Assembly (NCBI GenBank): GCA_029262065.1
Contig: JAJDAC010000048.1
Span: 1 to 64,000 of the forward strand
From: Candidatus Krumholzibacteriota bacterium
Lineage (GTDB): Bacteria; Krumholzibacteriota; Krumholzibacteriia; JAJRXK01
Reading direction: 5' to 3'
DNA length: 64,000 bases
This document shows, one piece after another, positions 28,070 through 35,402 of the stretch; positions within the stretch are counted from its first letter, which is position 1, and each line of letters starts with the position of its first letter. The translations under genes were made by a program, and so were the position numbers. The notes under the pieces are model-generated. The model was not told where the DNA came from and did no database searches. It saw nothing but the letters and a program-made list of their open reading frames with translations.

Positions 28070-28384
28070 ATGAATCCGGAACGGCTTGAAGTCGTGGGAG
28101 AATTCCTGGCGATCCGATGGCCCGACGGCGTCGAGCACGCCATCGAGCTGCGGCAACTGCGCGAAAAGTGCCCATGTGCCCGGTGCAGCGGCGAAACAGA
28201 TGTCACCGGTACCCTGCGTACCATGGGGCCTCCTCCTACGCTTGGCCCAGATAGTTCCCGGCCGGTGCGCTGGGAGCGGATTGGTCACTACGCCGTTCAG
28301 CCAACCTGGGCGGACGGCCATGACACGGGGATCTTCTCGTTCGATTTTCTGCGTGGGTTGGGCGAAGAAGCCGCTGAGAGTTGA
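28070..28384 (+). CDS. DUF971 domain protein
   Basis: A 104-residue protein matching the DUF971 / gamma-butyrobetaine-hydroxylase N-terminal-like family: LAIRWPDGVEHAIELRQLRE, then CPCARC and a late YAVQPTWADGHDTGIFSFDFLR. Members often bind metal or occur near Fe-S proteins. It is convergent with the thioredoxin-like ferredoxin gene across the DnaA-box-rich gap. Function not established. Confidence 0.8.
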   Translation: MNPERLEVVGEFLAIRWPDGVEHAIELRQLREKCPCARCSGETDVTGTLRTMGPPPTLGPDSSRPVRWERIGHYAVQPTWADGHDTGIFSFDFLRGLGEEAAES

Positions 28385-28385
28385 A

Positions 28386-28504
28386 ATATCCCCGACTCTG
28401 CGCGTCATGTGGATAAGTTGTCCACAATTGGGGATATGTTTTAAAAGATTGTTGTATAGCCAGTTATGAAGCTTTTTTTCTCTTTGTTCGCTTAGTTATC
28501 CCCA
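28386..28504. other. DnaA-box cluster with AT-rich segment (candidate replication origin)
   Basis: TGTGGATAA (28408-28416, exact reverse complement of TTATCCACA) is followed one base later by TTGTCCACA (28418-28426). Near-matches ATATCCCCG (about 28385), TGGGGATAT (28429-28437) and TTATCCCCA (28496-28504) surround them. Between 28434 and 28495 lies a markedly AT-rich run including a T7 tract, exceptional in this GC-rich window. Genes flank it convergently. Two strict DnaA boxes plus a potential unwinding region suggest oriC or a DnaA titration/regulatory site; the gap is shorter than most origins and dnaA is not nearby in the window. Confidence 0.45.
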
Positions 28505-28800
28505 ACATCGTCCGCCTCTTGAGCCGCCGCGCCGCGAATGACCTGCTCCACGATCTCATCCAGATCGGCTACCTGGAGGCCGTGGTAGACCACACCCTGC
28601 GGGTACACGATCAGGTTGGGCCCCAGTTCGCACATTCCCTGGCAGCTCGATGTACTGATCCTCACTCCCAGTGCCTTGCGATCGGGCATCAGGTCCTTGA
28701 GCCGTCCCTTCATGGCCTCGCCCATTTCGGCCGTGCACCGTTTGCCCGAACAAGGCAGCAGGTGAAAGCGGTAGGGCGGTTGGGGAATTCGATCGGCCAT
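28492..28800 (-). CDS. Thioredoxin-like [2Fe-2S] ferredoxin
   Basis: A 102-residue protein with cysteines at C17, C22, C53 and C57 (LPCSGKRC and SSCQGMCELGPN). This is the four-Cys pattern of thioredoxin-fold 2Fe-2S ferredoxins related to NuoE. It ends with YPQGVVYHGLQVADLDEIVEQ, typical of the family. It could serve as a stand-alone electron carrier. It is notable that the complex I operon nearby lacks nuoE, but a functional link is only a suggestion. Confidence 0.85.
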   Translation of the reverse strand: MADRIPQPPYRFHLLPCSGKRCTAEMGEAMKGRLKDLMPDRKALGVRISTSSCQGMCELGPNLIVYPQGVVYHGLQVADLDEIVEQVIRGAAAQEADDVGDN

Positions 28801-28824
28801 GGTCTCGGTGGCTGCGGTTGGGGT

Positions 28825-29247
28825 TCAGTCGCGGTGGTAGGGGTGCCCCTTCAGGATACTCAAGCCGCGGTAGATCTGCTCCAGCAGCACCACTCGCGCC
28901 AACTCGTGGGGCAGCGTGAAGCTCGATAGCCGCAACGCCCGATCGCATTCCTTTTCCACCTGGTCGTCGAAGCCGTCGGGTCCGCCCATGAAGAAACACG
29001 GGCTACCATGCTGGCCGAGAAATTCGGCCAGTTCGCGGCTGGTCCAGGTTTCGCCGCGTTCGTCGCAGACGATGCGTGGACGGCCCCGCGCGGTGGCCAG
29101 CATCAGCTTGGCCTCCGTGGTTGGATTGGAGTCGCCGATCTCCAACACCTCCATGCGCGCGAAGCGGCCGATGCGGGCCAGGTAATCGGCGGCCGCGTCA
29201 CGCAGAGGAGCGTTCTTGATTTTTCCCACGGCGACGAGCCGGATCAT
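28825..29247 (-). CDS. rlmH: 23S rRNA (pseudouridine1915-N3)-methyltransferase
   Basis: A 140-residue SPOUT-class methyltransferase of normal length. IRLVAVGKIKNAPLRDAAADY opens the fold, CFFMGGPDGFD is the SAM-binding knot loop, and the protein ends with the highly conserved SILKGHPYHRD. It methylates helix 69 of 23S rRNA in the assembled ribosome. It is in the same direction as the ferredoxin gene 24 bases downstream. Confidence 0.95.
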   Translation of the reverse strand: MIRLVAVGKIKNAPLRDAAADYLARIGRFARMEVLEIGDSNPTTEAKLMLATARGRPRIVCDERGETWTSRELAEFLGQHGSPCFFMGGPDGFDDQVEKECDRALRLSSFTLPHELARVVLLEQIYRGLSILKGHPYHRD

Positions 29248-29293
29248 GGCGAGGCTTCCGGGAATTGGGGGCTACGTGGGTCTACACCTGGTT

Positions 29294-29920
29294 CTACGTA
29301 ACATGCAGGTTTTCGGCTTCTTCCACCCGACGATACACGTGACCCGAGCGTTGGAACCAGCCGGCGTCGACCAGCGCCTCGCGCAACGAAGGACCATCGT
29401 CGTGGTGTTGGAGCAGAATGCGATGGATCTCCCGCTCCGGATAGATGCGACCGGTTTCGAAATGTGACGCCACCCAACGTAGGAGCACGGCCCGTTGCCG
29501 CCTCTGGCGGGGCACCGCGTCGAAGCGGCCGTCGGCGTCCACCAACCTACGCAGAATCCGATCGGAGACATCGGCTTCGGAAGGAAGGTCCAACGCACGG
29601 CGCAGTTCGGCCGGTTCCTGGAAGACCGCCACCGCGTCGGCCAGGCGGGCGGGATTCAGGCGGTATAGCACGTACGGGCTCTGTTTTTCACGCTGAACCC
29701 AGTTCGCCGCCTGGAGCTTGCGCAGATGGTGCGAAATGGTGGCGGGGTTCAGATTCAGCAGTTCGGCCAACTCCTCTCCGTAGTGGGGCCGGCGCGATAG
29801 AAGCGCGAATATGCGTAGGCGATTTTCGTCGCCAAGGGCCGCAAACATGGCGGCCATTGCGTCGGTCTGGTCCAAAGCGGTAGCGACTTTCGTGATGGTA
29901 ATCGTACGTGTGAAGCTCAA
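29294..29920 (-). CDS. ArsR-type regulator with C-terminal DUF2087 domain
   Basis: A 208-residue protein. Residues about 22-90 are an ArsR winged helix (ALGDENRLRIFALLSRRPH, LNLNPATISHHLRKLQAANW). Residues about 120-200 match DUF2087 (RQRRQRAVLLRWVASHFETGRIYPEREIHRIL, then HHDDGPSLREALVDAGWFQRSGHVYRRV). The frame begins at TTG 29920; the first ATG is at 29857, directly before the HTH, so the N-terminal 21 residues are uncertain. It is divergent from the complex I operon and has an inverted repeat just upstream. Confidence 0.8.
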   Translation of the reverse strand: MSFTRTITITKVATALDQTDAMAAMFAALGDENRLRIFALLSRRPHYGEELAELLNLNPATISHHLRKLQAANWVQREKQSPYVLYRLNPARLADAVAVFQEPAELRRALDLPSEADVSDRILRRLVDADGRFDAVPRQRRQRAVLLRWVASHFETGRIYPEREIHRILLQHHDDGPSLREALVDAGWFQRSGHVYRRVEEAENLHVT

Positions 29921-29929
29921 CTATGATTA

Positions 29930-29955
29930 GATATTCATAAAATTGCAAGAATATC
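29930..29955. promoter_or_regulatory. Inverted repeat between ArsR-DUF2087 gene and nuo operon
   Basis: GATATTC (29930-29936) and GAATATC (29949-29955) form a perfect 7-bp inverted repeat around a 12-base AT-rich spacer. It starts 10 bases upstream of the regulator gene and lies about 170 bases before nuoA. Placement and size fit an ArsR-family operator for autoregulation, possibly reaching the nuo promoter. Confidence 0.5.
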
Positions 29956-30125
29956 CATAGGCGATCCCGAAACTCCGCCCTCCGATCGCGCCAAGTCCAA
30001 GGTAAATAGTGGAGATGTGGCCAAGCTTCCCTGTAGAATGCTGCGGCGATGAAAACCCGGAAGGCTTTCATCCCAGCCACCGCGCCCTCGAAACCGAACC
30101 TCAACCGCCATGGGCGGAGCCACAC

Positions 30126-30594
30126 GTGCACCAACAGTTCGCGACAGTTTTCGTCTTCATGCTCCTGGGCCTGGCGTTTCTGTTCGTCAGCCAGATAGCG
30201 TCGAAACTGCTACGGCCCAAGAATCCGTACGCGGCCAAGCAGCAGTCCTACGAGTGCGGCGAAGAACCCGAGGGCAGCCCGTGGATCCAGTTCAACGTGC
30301 GGTTCTATCTCATCGCGCTGTTCTTCATCGTCTTCGATGTCGAAATCATCTTCATGCTGCCGTGGGCTGTGGTGTTCAACGAGATGTTGGGCACGGTGGG
30401 CCCGCTGGCGTTCTGGGAGATGTTCACCTTCGTCTGCGTTCTCCTGGTTGGCCTGGCCTACGTGTGGTTGAAAGGCGATCTCGACTGGGTGAAGACGATC
30501 ATTGCACGTGACGACGACGAGCTCGTGAACCGGGGTCTGTCGCGTTACTCATCGGGCGACAAGCTCGGCAAGCCAGGACTGGGAGCCAGCGAGT

Positions 30595-30602
<8 letters not shown>
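30126..30602 (+). CDS. nuoA: NADH-quinone oxidoreductase subunit A
   Basis: A 158-residue subunit with three spans. [21 protein letters not shown] and [17 protein letters not shown] are the diagnostic NuoA motifs. I chose GTG 30126, preceded by a GGGCGGAG stretch and immediately before the first span; an upstream in-frame ATG would add 39 polar residues. The C-terminal ~35 residues are an unusual soluble extension. The end overlaps nuoB by 8 bases. It is the first gene of an 11-gene complex I operon. Confidence 0.92.
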
Positions 30603-31227
<625 letters not shown>

Positions 31228-31250
31228 GCCACGCGAGAACCTATTCCGTC

Positions 31251-31841
31251 ATGACCGAACAAGAGATCTACCAGCGATTGCAGGCGCGGTTCGATGATTC
31301 GATCCTTGGGTTCGAATCGGACATACCGCAGCCCGTCGTGTCGTGTACGCCCGAGGCGGTGGGTGACATCGCCAAGTACCTGCGCGATGACCCCGCGTTG
31401 TCCTTCGATCGGCTGCTGTGTCTGAGCGGTGTCGACTACGAAGGTCTGGACGAAAAGGGCAAGGGCAAGCACCGCGAGATCAATCGCTACGAAGAAGACG
31501 GTACGGTGAACCCGGTGGAAGATCCGGGCACCGGCGACCTGGCGGTGGTCTACCACCTGGAATCGTTCAAACACCACCATCGCTTGTGTCTGAGTGTGCG
31601 GGTTCCGCGCGAGACGCCGAAGATAGCGTCGGTCGGACACGTATGGATCACCGCCCAATACGGCGAGCGCGAGACCTACGATTTCTTCGGAATCGAGTTC
31701 GAGGGTAACCCCGACCTACGACGCCTGTTCCTGCCCGAAGACTGGGTGGGTTGGCCGCTACGCAAAGACTACGAGATGCCCGTTCGGTACAACGACGTTC
31801 CGCTCGAGGGCCTGGGCCTGGCCGTGAGGGACGAACAATGA
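31251..31841 (+). CDS. nuoC: NADH-quinone oxidoreductase subunit C (30 kDa)
   Basis: A 196-residue peripheral-arm subunit. VYHLESFKHHHRLCLSVRVP and the C-terminal GERETYDFFGIEFEGNPDLRRL-type segment followed by W.G.PLRKDYE are the complex I 30-kDa signature. ATG 31251 lies 23 bases after nuoB. It is separate from nuoD, not fused, and overlaps its start by 4 bases. Confidence 0.93.
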   Translation: MTEQEIYQRLQARFDDSILGFESDIPQPVVSCTPEAVGDIAKYLRDDPALSFDRLLCLSGVDYEGLDEKGKGKHREINRYEEDGTVNPVEDPGTGDLAVVYHLESFKHHHRLCLSVRVPRETPKIASVGHVWITAQYGERETYDFFGIEFEGNPDLRRLFLPEDWVGWPLRKDYEMPVRYNDVPLEGLGLAVRDEQ

Positions 31842-33025
31842 CCGACGTCCGTCCGCACCAGGATATCGCCACGCCCGCGGGCGACATTGCCAAGCCCATC
31901 AAGAGCGAGTTGCTCCACATCAACATGGGCCCGCAGCATCCGTCGACGCACGGTGTGCTTCGGTTGTTCATCACCACCGACGGTGAGATGGTGACGAAGG
32001 TGGTTCCGTACCTGGGCTACCTGCATCGGTGCGCCGAGAAGATCGCCGAGGGCAATACCTACCACCAGTACATCATCTATACCGACCGCATGGACTACCT
32101 TGCGGCCATGAACTGCAATTGGACGTACTGCCTGGCCGTGGAAAACACACTGCGCTCGTTGGGCGTGGAGGTGGAGATTCCCGAGTACGCCGAGTACGTG
32201 CGCGTGATCATCGGCGAGCTGAATCGCATCGCCAGTCACCTGATTGCATTTGGCACGTACGGTCTGGACATTGGCGCCATGACGCCGTTCTTCCACGCCC
32301 TGCGCGAGCGCGAAGCCATTCTGAACATCTTCGAGAAGGTGTGCGGCGCGCGGCTCATGTACAGCTACTACGATGTGGGCGGCGTGAAATGGGACATTCC
32401 CGACGACGCCATGGACGAGATCAAGCTGTTCATCGATCTGTTCCCCGCCAAGCTGGACGAGTACAACGAGCTGCTGACGGGCAACAAGATCTTCGTGGAG
32501 CGCACGGCCAATGTGGGCGTGCTCGACGCGGCCACGTGTATCGACTACGGCTGCACGGGTCCGGTGCTGCGCGGATCAGGCGTGAAGCACGATCTGCGCA
32601 AGGACGATCCGTACTCCATCTACGATCGGTTCGACTTCGACATTCCCGTGGGTACGGGGACCGTGGGCACGGTGGGCGATTGCTGGGATCGATACCACGT
32701 GCGCATGCTGGAAATGTACGAGTCGTGGCGCATCATCCAGCAGGCCGTCGATCGTATTCCGCCCCGTGGTGAGGTCATGGCCAAGATGCCCAAGAACCTG
32801 AAGGTTCCGCCCGGGCAGGGCTACTACCGCGCGGAGAATCCCAAGGGTGAAATGGGCTTCTACATCATCAGCGACGGCGGCACCGTGCCGTTTCGCTGCA
32901 AGACGCGCAGCCCAGCGTTCCACAACCTGCATATCATTGAACACGTGGGTAAGGGCCAGATGATCAGTGACCTGTGTGCAACCATTGGATCGCTCGACCT
33001 GGTGTTGGGCGAGATCGACCGGTAA
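31838..33025 (+). CDS. nuoD: NADH-quinone oxidoreductase subunit D (49 kDa)
   Basis: A 395-residue quinone-site subunit. INMGPQHPSTHGVLR is the classic motif, followed by YLGYLHRCAEKIAE, LNRIASHLIAFG and a C-terminal DLVLGEIDR ending. Start ATG 31838 overlaps nuoC as ATGA. Together with NuoB it forms the quinone-reduction chamber. Confidence 0.95.
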   Translation: MTDVRPHQDIATPAGDIAKPIKSELLHINMGPQHPSTHGVLRLFITTDGEMVTKVVPYLGYLHRCAEKIAEGNTYHQYIIYTDRMDYLAAMNCNWTYCLAVENTLRSLGVEVEIPEYAEYVRVIIGELNRIASHLIAFGTYGLDIGAMTPFFHALREREAILNIFEKVCGARLMYSYYDVGGVKWDIPDDAMDEIKLFIDLFPAKLDEYNELLTGNKIFVERTANVGVLDAATCIDYGCTGPVLRGSGVKHDLRKDDPYSIYDRFDFDIPVGTGTVGTVGDCWDRYHVRMLEMYESWRIIQQAVDRIPPRGEVMAKMPKNLKVPPGQGYYRAENPKGEMGFYIISDGGTVPFRCKTRSPAFHNLHIIEHVGKGQMISDLCATIGSLDLVLGEIDR

Positions 33026-33036
33026 GGGGACGCTCA

Positions 33037-34086
33037 GTGGAAACGATGCACGAGACGCTGTCGAACCTGCCTTTGCTGTCGGGTCTACCGGCGCAGGTTC
33101 TGGTGGTGCTCGCCATGGTGTCGGCCGGCGGAATCATCTTGGGCTGCATCGCGGTGGGTGGAATGTTCTTCATCTGGAGCGAACGCAAAGTAGCCGGGTA
33201 CATCCAGTCGCGCTACGGCCCCATGTACGTGGGCGGTTGGCACGGTGTGCTGCAGAGCCTCGCCGACGGTGTGAAACTCTTATTGAAAGAAGATATCTGG
33301 CCGGAGAAGGCCGACAAGCCGCTGTGGCGCATGGCCCCGTTGTTGGTGTTCCTGGGCGCGTTCCTGAGCTTCGTGGTTCTGCCCTTTGGCCCCAACTTCG
33401 TGGGCGCCAACCTGGACATCGGACTCTTCTACGTCATGGCCACCAGTAGTCTGGTGGTCATGGGTGTCATCAGCGCGGGCTGGGGCAGCAACAACAAGTG
33501 GGCTCTTTACGGCGCCCTGCGTGGCGCGGCCCAGGTCATCAGCTACGAAATTCCGCTGGGACTGGCCCTGTTGCCGGTGGTCATGAGCACGGGCAGTCTG
33601 AATCTGGGCACGATCATCCAGGCGCAGGCGGGTTGGATCCACAACTGGCACCTGCTCAATCCACTGTTCTTCGTGAGCTTCTGGATCTACGTGATCAGCT
33701 CGCTGGCTGAGGTAAACCGGGTGCCTTTCGATTTGCCCGAAACCGAATCCGAGCTGGTGTCGGGGTACCACACCGAGTACACCGGAATGAAGTTCGCCTT
33801 CTTCTTTCTGGGTGAATACGCCGACATGTTCGTGGTGTCGGCCATCGGGGTCACGGTGTTCCTGGGCGGTTGGTATTCGGGAATTCCGGCGCTGGATGTT
33901 CCGGCGTTGTTCCCGCTCATTTTCATTCTGAAATCGTTCTTCCTGGTATTCGTACAGATCTGGCTGCGCTGGACGCTGCCCCGCCTGCGGGTGGATCAAC
34001 TCATGTACGTGTGCTGGAAGGTCTTCATCCCCATTGCGCTGGCTAACCTGTTGCTGTACGGCGTGATTCGCACGGTGCTTTCGTAA
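33037..34086 (+). CDS. nuoH: NADH-quinone oxidoreductase subunit H
   Basis: A 349-residue, eight-span membrane subunit. Conserved stretches are WSERKVAGYIQSRYGPMYVG, LADGVKLLLKEDIWP, EVNRVPFDLPETESELVSGY and FLGEYADMFVVSAIGV. It forms the membrane side of the quinone cavity. Start GTG 33037 follows TAAGGGGA and lies 11 bases after nuoD. There are no nuoE, nuoF or nuoG genes between D and H. Confidence 0.95.
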   Translation: METMHETLSNLPLLSGLPAQVLVVLAMVSAGGIILGCIAVGGMFFIWSERKVAGYIQSRYGPMYVGGWHGVLQSLADGVKLLLKEDIWPEKADKPLWRMAPLLVFLGAFLSFVVLPFGPNFVGANLDIGLFYVMATSSLVVMGVISAGWGSNNKWALYGALRGAAQVISYEIPLGLALLPVVMSTGSLNLGTIIQAQAGWIHNWHLLNPLFFVSFWIYVISSLAEVNRVPFDLPETESELVSGYHTEYTGMKFAFFFLGEYADMFVVSAIGVTVFLGGWYSGIPALDVPALFPLIFILKSFFLVFVQIWLRWTLPRLRVDQLMYVCWKVFIPIALANLLLYGVIRTVLS

Positions 34087-34120
34087 GTGCGGATGACGTA
34101 AAGAAGGTCTGATTCACGCC

Positions 34121-34576
34121 ATGGTAAAGTTCGTCACCGACATCTGGGATACCTTCTCTACGGTATTCAAGGGTATGGGCATCACTGCGCGCTACATGCG
34201 CAAGAAGCCGGTCACCCAGCAGTTTCCCGAAGAGCGCTGGGCGCTGCCCGACCGCTTTCGCGGGTTCGTACACAACGACGTACCGCGATGCACCTCGTGT
34301 ACGTTGTGCGCCAAGGCCTGTCCGGTGGACTGCATCTATATAGAGATGGAAGGCAAGGGTAAGGATCGCCGTATGACGCGGTTCGCCATCGACTACAACA
34401 AGTGTATCTGGTGTTCGTTGTGCACCGAGCCCTGTCCCACCAACTGCATTACGATGAGTCACGACTACGATCACTCGGTGTACCTGCGCGAGAAGCTCGT
34501 ATACGAGTTCGTGGGGGACCCTGTCATTCCGTTCAAGCCCAAGAAGGCGGCGCGGGAAGAAGAGGCCGAGGCATGA
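34121..34576 (+). CDS. nuoI: NADH-quinone oxidoreductase subunit I (2x[4Fe-4S])
   Basis: A 151-residue ferredoxin-like subunit with two cluster motifs, CTSCTLCAKACPVDC and CIWCSLCTEPCPTNC, that hold N6a and N6b and relay electrons to NuoB. The C-terminus is lysine- and glutamate-rich. It starts 34 bases after nuoH and overlaps nuoJ as ATGA. Confidence 0.95.
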   Translation: MVKFVTDIWDTFSTVFKGMGITARYMRKKPVTQQFPEERWALPDRFRGFVHNDVPRCTSCTLCAKACPVDCIYIEMEGKGKDRRMTRFAIDYNKCIWCSLCTEPCPTNCITMSHDYDHSVYLREKLVYEFVGDPVIPFKPKKAAREEEAEA

Positions 34577-35079
34577 TCAGCGGACTCATCTGGTTCCTGT
34601 TTGCCGGCGTATCCGTGGGCTCGGCGGTAGTCGTGGCCACCAGCAAGAACGTGGTGCACTGCGGCTTCGGGCTGCTGTTCACGCTCCTCGGCGTGTGTGC
34701 CATGTACGCTTTCCTGGGGGCTGACTTCCTCATGGCCACCCAGGTCATCGTCTACGTGGGCGGAATCCTCGTATTGGTGCTGTTTGCGGTCATGATGACC
34801 CACCGTATCGAGTCCAATCGGCTGCGGGACGAATTGGTGCAGCCCGTTGCCGCTCTGGGCGCGGCGGCCCTGGTATTCGGGCTTTCGATGCTCATGATCA
34901 CGCGCACGGCATGGGACGAGAAGGTCCCCGGTGAGGCGTTGCCCACCACCAGCAGCTTTGGTAGGGCGTTCCTTACCGACTATCTGTTCCCGTTTGAATT
35001 CGCTTCGGTGCTGCTGTTGGTGGCCATGATGGGCGCCGCGCTGATTACGCGCGAGAAGAAGGAAGAGGAGGACCAATAG
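34573..35079 (+). CDS. nuoJ: NADH-quinone oxidoreductase subunit J
   Basis: A 168-residue, five-span subunit with the MYAFLGADFLMATQVIVYVG helix, which in complex I forms the pi-bulge region, and LVLFAVMM following. Start ATG 34573 overlaps nuoI. The protein ends EKKEEEDQ, sharing one base of its TAG stop with the GTG start of nuoK. Confidence 0.93.
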   Translation: MISGLIWFLFAGVSVGSAVVVATSKNVVHCGFGLLFTLLGVCAMYAFLGADFLMATQVIVYVGGILVLVLFAVMMTHRIESNRLRDELVQPVAALGAAALVFGLSMLMITRTAWDEKVPGEALPTTSSFGRAFLTDYLFPFEFASVLLLVAMMGAALITREKKEEEDQ

Positions 35080-35387
35080 TGGAAATTGGTCTGAACCACT
35101 ACCTGACGTTGTCGGCCGTGCTGTTCTCGCTGGGCGTGTTCACGGTGCTCAGCCGCCGCCACGCCATCGTGATTCTCATGGGCGTCGAACTCATCCTGAA
35201 CGCGGCCGCGTTGAATTTCGTGGCCTTCAGTCGCTTCGTGGCCGAGAACCTCGACGGCCAACTGGTGGCGGTATTCATCATCGTGATCGCCGCGGCCGAG
35301 GCCGCGGTGGCGCTGGCCATCGTGCTGGCGATCTTCCGAAACTTCCAAACGGTCTACGTGGACCAGGTCGATCGGCTACAGAGGTAG
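35079..35387 (+). CDS. nuoK: NADH-quinone oxidoreductase subunit K
   Basis: A 102-residue, three-span subunit of standard length. IVILMGVELILNAAALNFVAF carries the conserved membrane glutamate, and IVIAAAEAAVALAIVLAIFR the second one. Start is the GTG at 35079, following GGAAGAGGAGG. Confidence 0.95.
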   Translation: MEIGLNHYLTLSAVLFSLGVFTVLSRRHAIVILMGVELILNAAALNFVAFSRFVAENLDGQLVAVFIIVIAAAEAAVALAIVLAIFRNFQTVYVDQVDRLQR

Positions 35388-35402
35388 CCGGGGAAGCCGA
35401 GC

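Noticed and set aside
28434-28495. Terminator at the T7 run between DUF971 and ferredoxin genes
   Set aside because: No stable GC stem precedes the T-run in either direction; the AT-rich stretch fits the DnaA-box cluster better.
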